Origin: Toxonevra muliebris
Taxonomy: Eukaryota > Arthropoda > Insecta > Diptera > Pallopteridae
NCBI GenBank assembly: GCA_963691655.1
Contig: OY829327.1
Coordinates: 58,168,079-58,232,078, forward strand
Length of the DNA: 64,000 nt
Direction of reading: 5' to 3'
The notes below the pieces were generated by a model. It was not told the DNA's origin and did no database searches. It saw only the letters and a program-made list of their open reading frames with translations. Shown in pieces: positions 34,875 through 45,468 of the stretch. Each line of letters opens with the position of its first letter. The stretch's first letter is position 1. The translations under genes and the position numbers were made by a program.

Positions 34875-35588
34875 TTGGGAGTATGAATGTATAAACTCGT
34901 ATTTTTTTTCGTAATTTGGACATTTATTGTGAAAAAGTGATTGCAAATTTATTCTTTAAAGTATTGTCCATCGTTAGCCACAACCTTTTCCCATCTTTCT
35001 GGTAGCATACGGACTCCGCGTCGAAAGAACTCCTCATCTTTTGAGGCTATCTACGAATCGACCCATTTTTTGAGTTCTTCGAAAGAACGGAAGTGCTGTT
35101 CCGCCAGGCCATATGTCATCGATCGGAACAAATGGTAATCAGAAGGAGCAATGTCTGGAGAATACGGCGGGTTGGGTAGCACTTCCCATTTCAGCGTTTC
35201 CAAGTATGTTTTTACTTGCCTTGCAACATGCGGCCGAGCATTGTCGTGCTGAAGAATAACTTCGTCGTGTCTATTCTCATATTCTGGCCTCATATCCTTT
35301 AATGCTCGGCTCAAACGCATCAATTAAAGCCGGTAGCGGTCGCCAGTGATCGTTTCATTCGGTTTCAACAGCTCAAAATGCACGACACCTTTCATATCCC
35401 ACCAAATATTCGACATTTTAAGCTATAGTAAAACACTTTTGTAAAATTATGAAAATTATTTGACAGATCAATTTTTATAGTATTTTTGGCGCTCTTCGAG
35501 ATAGAATAGCTGTCAATGTCAAAAAAATGGCGCGTATGATAGATATGAAGTTAGTCACAATTACGAGTTTATACATTCATACTCCTAA
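34875..35588 (-). mobile_element. internally deleted mariner element A
   Basis: TIRs of about 27 bp (GAGTATGAATGTATAAACTC is shared exactly) lie at both ends. TA duplications sit at 34873-34874 and 35589-35590. At 714 bp it is well short of the roughly 1.3 kb usual for mariner. The retained coding region is the C-terminal half of the transposase on the minus strand. Sits in the last intron of the zinc-finger gene, about 195 bp before its final exon. Confidence 0.88.
34949..35416 (-). pseudogene. mariner transposase, C-terminal half
   Basis: A 156-codon reading frame starting MSNIWWDMKGVVHFELLKPN. It contains HDNARPHVA (second catalytic Asp) and SPDIAPSDYHLFRS (third Asp), spaced as in D,D34D mariners. 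It ends in FFRRGVRMLPERWEKV. The N-terminal helix-turn-helix domains and the first catalytic Asp are deleted. Two in-frame stops occur: after RYRL (TAA, normally Gln) and after WVDS. Otherwise the frame is intact, suggesting recent loss. Confidence 0.85.
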
Positions 35589-35783
35589 TAGTATATAAAT
35601 TGAAGAAAGTTTCAATCGAGTATCATATTTTCTAATATTTTCCCTCCGCTACGGGCCTTATGACGTCATACATCATGAATAATTAGGAATTAATTAGCTC
35701 TTTTTAACATGTATTTTTCTCTTGTTTCCCCTGTTATGATTATGTAGTAAATTTTTTATATATGTTTTTAAATATATTTTCAG
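35589..35783. other. 3' end of the large intron
   Basis: AT-rich. It ends in a tract (TTTTTAAATATATTTTCAG) that is the acceptor for the terminal exon. Confidence 0.6.
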
Positions 35784-35976
35784 TTGCAGCGCATGCGACA
35801 GCCTCTTCCCCTCACTTATGTTGCTGGAACATCACAAAGAGGAATTCGAACATTGGAGTGATGATGAAATCAGTCGTCGCATATGTTGCCGGCGGAATCG
35901 TGGCGATGATTACTTTACCGATACCGACTCCTTCACCAGTGAAGCTGAGAGTGAAGATCTCGAAAGACTTTTGTAA
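35784..35976 (+). CDS. zinc-finger gene, terminal exon with second C2H2 finger
   Basis: It begins one base into a Gly codon (phase 2, matching the donor at 19087) and reads CSACDSLFPSLMLLEHHKEE, FEHWSDDEISRRICCRRNRG and an acidic tail ending EAESEDLERLL, then TAA. The finger is again C-x2-C-x12-H-x5-H, so the two fingers have identical spacing and sit back to back in the protein with one Gly between them. The CCRR basic patch and Asp/Glu/Ser tail are characteristic of the whole protein. I cannot name the gene. Joined, the four exons give about 277 residues of the C-terminal part; the N-terminus is upstream of the window. Confidence 0.87.
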
Positions 35977-36044
35977 ATGTAGCATGGCATTTCAAGGCAA
36001 GGGAATTTAGCAATGCAAACTATTGAATATTTTCAGTCTATCCA

Positions 36045-36050
36045 AATAAA
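36045..36050 (+). terminator. candidate poly(A) signal of zinc-finger gene
   Basis: AATAAA about 70 bases after the stop. Another lies near 36150, within AT-rich 3' flanking DNA, so the true 3' end is uncertain. Confidence 0.4.
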
Positions 36051-37118
36051 TTTTCATACCTGCACCGCACACATTTAAACTGAATTCTCTACTATGTATG
36101 TATGTACAAATACATATACCAAAAGTGTTTGTTTGGATGTTCCAGTAAATAAATGTAAATTAGTATGAATGTATGTATGTGTGTGTGTCCTTCCAACGAA
36201 TTGTGAATACATTAAGATAATAAATGTTGATTATTTTTATACCCCCAAAATAAAATAAAAGCAGAAATGCAAAAATATTATGGAACATAAATTAAACTGT
36301 TTGTGGAATGCACAATTAAGTCAAACTCTCAAGAACTATTAGAAATACTATTATATTAAACTCTTTCTGGTTTTTCACTTTAGTATGAGTGATCCACTAA
36401 CGTTTTTCTTTTTTTCTTCTTTTTTTTGATGTAACTACTGTACAACTTGAAATCCGCAGCCATATCACTAAACAAACACTTCTTTTAATGCAACAAACAT
36501 ATAATGTATTACTTAGTTTTATTGTAATGTATAAGATTTAAATAAATACCTATAACTATATAATTAATAAATGTATTTAAATACCACAAAATTATGAGCT
36601 GTATGAGATTAAAATATATCAAGAAACATTTATGATAAGATTTTCTGTTTCCAATGTTGTCATGTACTGTATTGAAGTAAATGCAAAAATTATAAAAAAT
36701 GCATCCATGTAAATAAATTAAGTGTAATTTGGTAAATATGTAAAATGAAATACAGATAATACTTTAAATATTTACATACACAAATAAATATAAATATAAG
36801 CAGATCAAAAGTGGAAACGTAATCAGAGTATCAAACATAATTAGATTTAAGCATCATGAATAATAAAAATGCAAATCAAATGGAATCATTTATTCCTCGC
36901 TCATTCCATATAAACGGTTCAGTAAGTATGAAAAATCTTCCCATTTATTATAACTGCAATAGTTTTTTCAGAGATGTTGAATTGTTGAATGTCCTTTTGT
37001 TATAAAATTCTTAAAATATCACATTAATTTAAATGCATGACTTAAGGTCTGTTTGTTGCTTTTTTCAACGTTAATATATAAAGGCATTATATATAGCAAA
37101 GAAAAAACAATCTCTCAA
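36051..37118. other. 3' UTR or intergenic DNA
   Basis: AT-rich, with TATG/TG microsatellite at about 36167-36187. No gene or element recognised. Confidence 0.4.
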
Positions 37119-37350
37119 AGGTTAATTTCTGTGAAAAAGTTGGACTTAGGTAGTTTTGACCTTCAATGACTTCAACTAATTTTTCATGGAGAATATTTTT
37201 TCCGAAGAATGTTTATTATTTTGTTCAATAATTAATTCAATACAAAGGACTTATAAAAACAAAAATTCAGGGGTTAATTTTTTTAAAAAGTTGGACATGG
37301 ATAATTGACCTTCGCTGACCCCACCTACTTTTCAATGGGGAACATTTTTC
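37119..37350. repeat. two diverged tandem units of about 140-145 bp
   Basis: GGTTAATTTCTGTGAAAAAG, then TTGGAC..AGG..TTGACCTTC..TGAC and TTTTCATGGAGAATATTTTT at 37119-37200, is repeated with substitutions at 37271-37350. Only two copies were seen. Confidence 0.6.
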
Positions 37351-37991
37351 ACCAAAACCCTATGATAGATTTCGCGATCGTTTACCCGGTATAGTCATAT
37401 ATCGAATAGTGGCTTCATATAACGCCGAAAAGGGTGGAGTGCTGTTCTCTAAATAATTCTCCCTTCCCTAACAAGTAACATTTTTTTTTAGCTATGAAAC
37501 GTGTATAACGTAAAATTAACAAAATATTGTATTGGTCCCTCGTATACTAAAATTACGGGTTTTGGCCTCCATAGCGGGGATCACAGAAGTGATTGAGAAA
37601 ATCTGAGTACAGTACGAAATCAGCGACCCCGAATCACCCAAATGTTCATTAGACATTTGATTGTCATTGCTTTTCGAATGGTTCAAAGTGTTTTAATTGA
37701 TGATTACAAATAATTTTTAAAACTCAAAAAAACAAAACAAACACACACTTTCACTTTAACGACTGTTTAATTTCCACTAAATTTACTTATTTCCAAAACT
37801 CAGCAATTCTCACACAAAGAATTAAGCAAATATTAAAGTTTAGTCAAAATTCGCACATGGCCTTAGTTTAACTACTTAAATGTTATTAATATTTTAAGTT
37901 TTCCACTTTTTTTATTTTTATCAATGCTAATCACACTTTATTTATCCCGTTTTGCTGTTAATGTTTTTAAATATCTTCAAACGACATGGTG
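37351..37991. other. no gene seen
   Basis: Unremarkable AT-rich DNA. The last few bases are unusually GC-rich (GCGCCG), the target of the element that follows. Confidence 0.4.
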
Positions 37992-37996
37992 CGCCG

Positions 37997-38603
37997 CACA
38001 GTGGTTGAGCTTTATACAAAACAAGGATAAAATATAGGGAGCCGTAGTAGAGTTATAACTTTCGGTACGGGAGTTGCTTATGTAAGTACAACGTCTAATG
38101 CGCCCACCTCCCACACAACAAAATAGCAAAGAAATTAATACTTTCCTTTTTATCGCTGAGAATCACTACAAAAGTTGGTATGAATGTATTGTGAAAGTCT
38201 TTCATCTGCCTCTTCTCCTCCACATTTACTTCCCCAGATATTACAGAAAACACCAATTGATGTAAATTAATTTTAATTGGTTAAAAAAACAAACAAATAA
38301 AATTAAATTTTTTTCTAAACCCTATCTACAATAATGTCTTCAATAAAAAATATACATCAATTTAATATGCTTTTAGTAATTTTTGAGTTCATTAGCTTTC
38401 AAATATAGTTAAGATTGCATTCTCTTACCAATCCTCTAACATTTATCGTCTTTAAAGCCTCTTACATAACTAACTTATTCAGAAGCCATCCTAATATTTT
38501 TAAAACTTAATATTCAGATATTTGTTAGTAAAAAAGGAAAAAGATATAACAAAGATTGGAGCTCATTAAAGAAATGAATTTTGTCCACTTTTCAACCACT
38601 GTG
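37997..38603. mobile_element. Transib-like non-autonomous element
   Basis: Both ends begin CACAGTGGTTGA. They are followed at the same distance by ACAAAA (left ACAAAACAA, right, on the other strand, ACAAAATTC). The spacer from CACAGTG to ACAAAA is 12 bp on each side. The element is flanked by a perfect 5-bp GC-rich duplication CGCCG (37992-37996 and 38604-38608). Transib transposons make 5-bp GC-rich duplications and have CACWRTG termini related to the RAG recombination signal heptamer CACAGTG. 607 bp with no open frame of note, so it needs a transposase in trans. Confidence 0.8.
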
Positions 38604-38608
38604 CGCCG

Positions 38609-39402
38609 CCTGTATTTCTTTTTACTGGCTGCCTATTTTTATACACATCAACATTTTTTTATTCGCATTCCTGTTTGTTGACAAACAAATATTTTTGCTC
38701 GTATTTAATTAATTTTAAATACAAGAATAATTTTAGAACATTAGAAATGATCTCTTCTTTCTTCTTCTTTGTATGTTTTTTTTTATGTCGAATCAAAATG
38801 TTATGTGGTGTTACTAGAAATTAAGGTATTTCTATTTACCACATTTTTATCATAATTTTATTAAAACATGTATAAATTAGAAAATTTTACGTCTCTTCGG
38901 TATTCATGTTCTGTAGTAGGGGTGATCGAATTGGAAATATCAGCTACCCCCTTTAAAGATAGTATATTTGATGCTGATCGACTTTTCCGATGAGATAATG
39001 AAAACAAAAATAACTTGAGTCCTCCCAAATTTCAACTGAAGAATGCTTAAAAAAAGTTAGAATAAACCCAGCATGAAATTTTTAGAATGAATACTAAAAT
39101 TAAATTTTTCGTCCTTAAAAGCAAAAAGCAAACTTCACGGAGACAATTTCAAGGCCGAAACAATTTGTATGATCAAATTATAAAAAGAACTATACTGTTC
39201 AAATTTTTATTTTCAACTAACTATATTATTTTCATTTTGATAAGTTTTACAGTTCAATTCAATTTTGCTTATTACTAATACTATTGAAGAAAGGTGAATT
39301 AATAAGAAAATGTAGAGTTTTATATACATATATATTTAATTGTTTCCAACTTGGTTGATGAAAACTTAGTTGAGCTGATGGCGATCTCACCGAACACTGT
39401 TA
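38609..39402. other. no gene seen
   Basis: AT-rich. A 63-codon frame at 39087 has no recognisable content. Confidence 0.4.
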
Positions 39403-39896
39403 TTAACTCTTTCATACCCAATGTTGCGTATATGCAATATTCACTTTAATGTGGCATAAAGCATTCAGTTCTTTTAGGTGTTCTACACGTTTTTTGATAA
39501 CCAAACATTTGAAATTGCTTGCTTATGTAATTTTTTTTTAATGTTTTGTTTTTGAAGTCCAGCAAAAAACCTAAGTGCAAAATTTTGTAGTAAAATCTTT
39601 TCTACCATTTAAAAAAAAAGTGTATTTAAATATTACTAAGGAAAATATTCTTTATCAAATATGTTTATAAAAGATAAAAGAATATGAAAATCAAAAAATT
39701 GGAGAAAAAGAGTTATCCAGTGTTTGTATACAGCTTCATAGCTATGTTTTTCTAACATTTAATAAGAGACAAGCAAATCAATGTAAAAGTAAGAAATTTG
39801 GTAGATAGATACGGTAAGTAACCGTAATTTCGAAACAAGTAACAAAACAAATGGTTTCCATCATGCCCCATTAAAATTCGGGCGTCAAATGGTTAA
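39403..39896. mobile_element. piggyBac-type MITE, copy 2
   Basis: TTAA at both ends (39403-39406 and 39893-39896). TTAACTCTTTCATACCC opens it, and ATTCGGGCGTCAAATGGTTAA closes it. Homologous along its length to 5845-6370 in the same orientation, with small deletions, one of them before GCATTCAGTT near 39462. Non-coding. Confidence 0.8.
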
Positions 39897-40871
39897 AAAT
39901 GTTAAATCTTAGATATAGGTACGAAATCTTTGATGATTTTGAGTGTATAATTGCCAAGAGTAACATTTTGTCCAAGGAGCCGTGATTCTTTGTTTGCTAA
40001 CGCAAGGTTATTCATTTTGCTCTTGTTCACTGCCAAATCCACTCGAGAGAGACTCATTCTGTAAAGTTAAATATAGCTTAATAAGTTTCGCAGATAGTTT
40101 TTGTGTTATGCCTCAAAGAACCAATATGTAAGTGAAAATTTGAGCCTTAAGACCTCGAATTTCGCTTTCAATGTCTGATGACGAAATGTACAGAAAAGTA
40201 CTTTTCTGAGCGTTTGAAAAAACTAACGAAATTAGTAGTGTAACGATAGCCAAATTACAATAAACAATTTTTTGATATGGAAATATTCAGAAAAGTTATT
40301 TATTAATTTAATTTCCGAAACTGTCGTCAAAACTTAGAGATTATATTTACTTTTGCACAGTGTAATTAGTTTTAACCAACGTTTTTCTTTGAGTGTATGC
40401 ACAAAACAAATTTTAGTTGGCATTAAGAGGCGCAATGTACTTAATTTGACGTTTAATACTTAATACTTGCTTGATTAATTAATGCTGGGGATTTTTATAC
40501 ACAAACACAAAATTTTCTATCAATTTCTTTTGTTCACACTTTTAAATTTTTATAATTTGCATAAATTTCATAATATTGTCGCGTTTGCATAGCATCATTT
40601 CTCCATATCCATTTGGGAATACCAGTTACTGGTGGTTAAACAAGATGAGCAGCTCAAGAAATTCTTGCATTAAGAGTGTGGATTGTTTTTGTATCTCTTG
40701 CCGGCATTTTCGGCTTTCATTAAAGAAGAAAGAAGAAGAAATATATTTTGGATTAATTAAAACTATGATGACCGTGAACTTGAAACTAGACTGACTAAAC
40801 TCGTCTACAATATAAAAGCCAAAGTCATGACGGTTAAGGTATCTATTCTTATTTTGTAGTTGTCAGATCAA
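39897..40871. other. intergenic, upstream of Tweedle gene
   Basis: No element recognised. Contains the promoter-proximal region of the cuticle gene at its right end. Confidence 0.4.
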
Positions 40872-40878
40872 TATATAA
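40872..40878 (+). promoter_or_regulatory. TATA box of the Tweedle gene
   Basis: TATATAA 85 bases before the ATG, so a start site near 40905 and a 5' UTR of about 60 bases are expected. Cuticle-protein genes commonly have strong TATA promoters. Confidence 0.6.
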
Positions 40879-40962
40879 ACCGAACGAAACGAGACGAAAA
40901 AGAAAGCCCAAAAGAAAAAACTTGAAAGTGATTTTTAACTTGCACAAATAAAATTAATTAAA

Positions 40963-41865
40963 ATGTTCAAAAGTTTCATGGTAAGTTGGAGGTGGCAGGT
41001 AACAGTTTGTAAATACAAAATTACGTTAACTTCATTGCCACAAGTGAAATATTTATGAACTTCAAATAGAGTTTACACATAATTTAAATTTACCTGCTGG
41101 GCATATGATGTTTCTTTCAGTAAAGATTTATTTGTTTTAATTAAATAAAAAATCTGTTTTATGTTCATTTCTTAACAGATTGTATGCCTTTTGGGTGTAG
41201 CTTGCGCTGATGATGGCTACAACTACCCCAGTGTCGGTGTTTCAGCACCAATTGCAGCCGGAAGTGGGCATATTAAGTCATATGCGCCCGTGCCAGAAGC
41301 GTCACAGCATCATCACCACCATGCCGCACCTGCGGCAGAGGATTACGAGAAACACTTCTACTATTTCACTGCTCCTGAAGAACACCACGATCATCAAGCT
41401 GCAGATCTGCAGAAAGCTGCTTCTACGGTTAAAAAGAACCTGCAGGTTATATTCATAAAACCTCCAGAAAATAATCACCACGAAAAAGCGCTACAGGCTT
41501 TGGCAAGTAACACTGTGGAACAGCAGCAGACACATATTTATGTTCTCAACAAAGAACCCGATTATTCTGGGTTGAAAAAGAAGGCGCAAGTAGTACAGCA
41601 GCACACCCAGAAATCTCACAAGCCGGAAGTACATTATGTCAAGTATCACACTCCCGCCGAAGCAAATCACATTCAGCAGACGATAACACAGCAATATGGT
41701 GGTGATAATTCAGCTCAAGGCAATCAATTTGCTGCTACAAATGTAAATCGCGCTTACTTGGCGCCCAACGCTCCTAATGCCAAAACTTACGCTAACAAAT
41801 TTGCACCTTCTGGAATTGATGCTGCACCTGGAACCTCTTACATACCGCCCGCATATCGCCATTGA
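40963..41865 (+). CDS. Tweedle-family cuticle protein, two exons
   Basis: Exon 1 is 40963-40980 (MFKSFM), with donor GTAAGT. Exon 2 is 41179-41865, after acceptor TTAACAG, phase 0. The 234-residue product starts with a signal peptide, MFKSFMIVCLLGVACA, probably cleaved before DDG. A His-rich stretch (residues 50-54) is followed by the DUF243/Tweedle core at about 62-165. Its hallmark blocks are KHFYYFTAPEE, KKNLQVIFIKPP, QQTHIYVLNKEPD and KPEVHYVKYHTPAEA. The tail is Ala/Asn/Pro-rich. Tweedle proteins are secreted by epidermis and bind chitin in cuticle. The tiny first exon cut within the signal peptide is usual for insect cuticle genes. Intact; a single copy here although the family is usually clustered. 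The ATG is preceded by TTAAA and is the only one in frame with the signal peptide. Confidence 0.93.
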
Positions 41866-42002
41866 TTTTATGAAAATCGAAAGATGATGCGGATGAAGAT
41901 GACATCTTAATCAAAATCCTGAGAATCCATGTTTTCAAAATGGTTTTCTTTTTTTAGTTTGGATGTGATTTGATATATTGGTTTTTGTTATTTTGTGTCT
42001 AA

Positions 42003-42101
42003 AATAAACATACGTTAAATTTTAAAATATTATACATGCCAAAGAGCGTAAAATTTAATATGAATTTGTTTGATTTGACGTTGCTCATTACTTGAAATAA
42101 A
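42003..42101 (+). terminator. poly(A) signals of the Tweedle gene
   Basis: AATAAA occurs at 42003-42008 and 42096-42101, 138 and 231 bases after the stop. Either could be used. Confidence 0.55.
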
Positions 42102-42603
42102 GTATTCAACTTAAATTGGTTTGATTAATGTCTAATTTAATACGAAAACGATCTAGTGCAGAAACAAATACGGACCAACTTCAAAATAAGACTGACATTT
42201 CAGTTTAATTTAATAAATAAATCTGTCGTCAAAAACAGTAAGCGCTTAAGTCGATTTAAGAAATAAATGAGTTATGACTGCCATCATATTCCTTTCATTG
42301 AAATGGATATTGAGGTAAAACCGGTCAGTCTGTACTGTTTAAAACTAAAAAGTTATGTAAAAAACCCTATTCGCTTATGTTAGAGTGAACTCATATTACA
42401 TTTGCAATAATCGCCTAAGTTAGATTAGAGGCCGTTCACTTGTTTTTTTGTTTTCTTTAAAAAACTTATATGAGTTAAGTTGTTATCTCACATTTTTCTA
42501 AATACATTTTTTGAAAAATTTATACAATTTTAACAAGCGCTAATTTCGAGATAAGGATTATTGTAAGTTTAGAATTTCATAAAAAATTCTTTAACTTCTT
42601 TTT
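42102..42603. other. no gene seen
   Basis: AT-rich intergenic DNA. Confidence 0.4.
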
Positions 42604-42605
42604 TA

Positions 42606-43359
42606 CCACCTTGATCAAAAAGTTTCCGGATTGGCGATTGTTTACAATTTTATTAAATTGAATTGTATTAAATTTTGCGTAAAAAACGAATTTAATGGTG
42701 CGCGAACGTTGGAAATGTTGGAAAAGTGTTTCGGCAACGATCCTCTAAAGAAAACGGTCGTTTTCCAGTGGCACGAGCGGTTCAAAAGTGGTCGTGAGTC
42801 TATCGAAGATGAAGAACGCAGTGGCAGACCGTCGACATCGAAAACCGACGAAAACATTGATAAAGTAAAATAAATTTTGATCAACAACCGTAAATCAACC
42901 ATCAGAGAGTATTATTTGGGCGTTATGAGGCGTTTGCGTGAAGCGATTCGCCGAAAGAGACCAGAATTGTGGACAGAAAACTCGTGGATTTTGCACCATG
43001 ATAATGCACCGTCGCACAGTGCGTAATTTTTTGACGAAAAATGCAACAAATACCATCCAACAGCCACCGAATTCACCTGATTTGGCTCCCTGTGACTTCT
43101 TTCTGTTCAATCGAGTTAAAAAACCATTACGGGGAACGCGTTTCAGCAGCCGAGAGGAAGTAATGGAAAAATCGCAGGAAGCACTGATGGACATAGCGAA
43201 AACCGAATATACAAAATGTTTCGAGGATTGGATCAAGCGCTGGCATAAGTGTGTTGCAGTCGATGGGGATTGCTTTGAAGGGGATAATATAGATTTAGAT
43301 GAATAAACTTGTATTTTTAATTTTCTGAATAAATTCCGGGAACTTTTTGATCAAGGTGG
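42606..43359 (+). mobile_element. internally deleted mariner element B
   Basis: TIRs are CCACCTTGATCAAAAAGTTT on the left and, inward from the right, CCACCTTGATCAAAAAGTTC. TA is present at 42604-42605 and 43360-43361. Length is 754 bp. The TIR and transposase differ from elements A and C, so it is another mariner lineage. Confidence 0.88.
42634..43306 (+). pseudogene. mariner transposase with central deletion
   Basis: The N-terminal HTH_48-like domain is kept (IKFCVKNEFNGARTLEMLEK, FQWHERFKSGRESIEDEERS, GRPSTSKTDENIDKV), followed by a TAA stop at about 42871. After a deletion near 42908 the frame resumes at LGVMRRLREAIRRKRPELWT and HHDNAPSHSA (second catalytic Asp). A frameshift near 43023 leads to NSPDLAPCDFFLFNRVKKPL (third Asp) and a C-terminus ending DNIDLDE. 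The region with the first catalytic Asp is gone, so it cannot be active. Confidence 0.85.
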
Positions 43360-43361
43360 TA

Positions 43362-43782
43362 TTTGTCGTGATACTAACATCAAAACAAAGTCAAAGTAAG
43401 CGGTTATTGCAGATGCATTGATCTTAGATTTACCGATTTAAGTACAGTTAGGTTGTTGTGTCGATTGTGTTACGATCCCATTCAACCATTTAAGTTATTA
43501 TGCTCTCGCAGTGTTTACATTTTTAAATTTTGTGAATAATTAAAATGTCAGACAGTCTTATCGCTGGAAGGTGCTGGAAACTCACAAGAAAGTAAGTTTA
43601 ATATTATTACGAGTTACACGAGTTTGATATACATATAACCCCGAAAATTCTAAGTTGTCTGATATGTGTAAGTTTTAACATATAAATGCATAAAAATGCA
43701 GTTCATAATATTTACTATGTAGTCAAAGTTTTCTTAAATATTTATTCAAACTAAAAAACAAAATTGTGGTAACTTCGAAGAA
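43362..43782. other. upstream of the SFPKYESHY-family locus
   Basis: Contains a possible small first exon at 43545-43591 (ATG, then SDSLIAGRCWKLTR) ending at a GTAAGT donor. Its phase does not join simply with the downstream frame, so I do not call it. Confidence 0.3.
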
Positions 43783-44494
43783 GTGAATTTTCAAAATGAA
43801 CAAAATTTGCTTAGTTTCACCACAGCCGCACAAAGTTTTTACTCTCGAAAAATATCGAATGAAAGGCGTAATAAAGATCAATCCTATGTCTATATAAAAG
43901 CACTTGTTGTAACTGAGAGATCTTTCAGACCTTTGGTTGCTGATTGCCGTATGAAATGCAAGTACAAAATACCTCATGTCCTTCAAAAGGAATATTTTGA
44001 TAAGTATTGGGCACTATGCACATATAATCAGATAGTTTGATTTATTGGTGCATTGATGGATATAGTGGGCAATAAAACTGAGCGCATACAAAAGCATAGT
44101 GAAACACCTCGTCAGAGTAACACTCACGTCAAGTATCATTTAGAGTATGATGGTAAAAGTATTCAAGTAAGCCGGAAATGTTTCAAACAGTTCTTTGTTA
44201 AAAGTGAAAGCTTCTTAAAAAGTGTTAAGAGACAAAAAATAAATCTTTCTAATAGTGGCTTTTGTGACAAACGTGGGTCGAGATCAGGAAGAAATAAGTT
44301 ATCGGAAAACATTATTCAAATTATAAAGCACCACATAAATAGTTTTCCCAAATATGAAAGCCACTACACAAGAAGAGAAACAAGCAGCATGTATTTTCAC
44401 TCCAAGTTATCACTTTCTCAGGTGCATAAATTGTATTGCGATGAGAACGGATTTGGAGCAGTAAGTACCACTTCCTATAGCGGAGTTTTCAAAA
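43783..44494 (+). pseudogene. uncharacterised SFPKYESHY-family protein, one in-frame stop
   Basis: One continuous frame reads FTTAAQSFYSRKISNERRNK, then RSFRPLVADCRMKCKYKIPH, WALCTYNQIV, a TGA stop at 44038-44040, then FIGALMDIVGNKTERI, NTHVKYHLEYDGKSIQVSRK, DKRGSRSGRNKLSENI and IIKHHINSFPKYESHYTRRE, ending at a donor-like AAAAGTAAGT (44494). C-x3-C near the start and the SFPxxESHYxR block are shared by a large family of uncharacterised proteins known from aphids, Hydra and other animals. I think these are transposon-associated, but I have no proof. There is no upstream ATG in frame, and the C-terminal exon was not found. CGA to TGA would explain the stop. It may be a recent pseudogene or a partial element. 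Confidence 0.55.
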
Positions 44495-45468
44495 GTAAGT
44501 ATTATTTAAATATTTAACCTAAAAATAATATGTTAATATGGAATCAGCGGCCAAAAATACTTCCAGTTAAGGTATAAACGTGAAACTTATTACGGCTTTA
44601 AAATAATGTTGAAATTATTATATGATTAAACACCTGCACACCCACCCCCTATTACCCCTTTCCACCCCGTATAAACAAAAAATTTAAAAAAAAAAATTGT
44701 ACTCAATTTGTTTTTTAAATATATTTAACAAGTTTTGAATAAGATTGAGTTTTACAAAATAAGAAAATTTACAATTCAAACAGTAATTTTCGCTATCCCA
44801 TTATAAAAGGATCTGAACTTTAAGTAATAGTCCAGTCATTATAAAGATTTACATCATAAAAATTCTGAACTGAGATTTTTCTCCAATAATTGTTAGTTGG
44901 GGTATGATAGATTCAAGACCAGAAAAATCAGTTCTGGGGTTACAGAGCGACCCCCTAAAAAATCCACTCTTTGATGAAAAAAAACGTTTTTTACTAATAA
45001 CTGGTTAACCGTGATATCAAAAAATTGCTTGCTACAAAAAAAAAACTTGAATGATTTCCTAAAAAAAAAAGGTCTAAGGTATATGTATATGTCATAGTTT
45101 TCGAGATATTCAATATTTAAGAAATGGCTAATTTAGTACTTTGGATGTACTGTGGATGCACATCTTCGGGTATTTGAATTTTTGATTGCGGACCCTGTAG
45201 GAAAAATTGAATTACTCGAAAACCAAACAAGCTAGGAAGAAAAGTCAAAAAGTGTTTTGAAGAGGATATCAACTTCAATATCCTCTACATTTTCATTGAC
45301 AACGGATAATTTTTTGTATACAGAAATAACAATATAGTATAGTTGTCTGTTGGTTTTTACTACTTTCACTATTTGCAGGCCTAATAAAAATAACTGGTTT
45401 CACTATATGTTATAAATGTATTATCTTTTAGTTGAAGACATTACTTCTGAATTTTGTGATTTTGATTT
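44495..45468. other. no gene seen
   Basis: AT-rich, no recognised motif. The downstream exon of the preceding locus was looked for here and not found. Confidence 0.35.

Noticed and set aside
41210..41694. Alternative frames across the Tweedle gene on both strands
   Set aside because: They overlap the well-supported Tweedle exon and have no family match.
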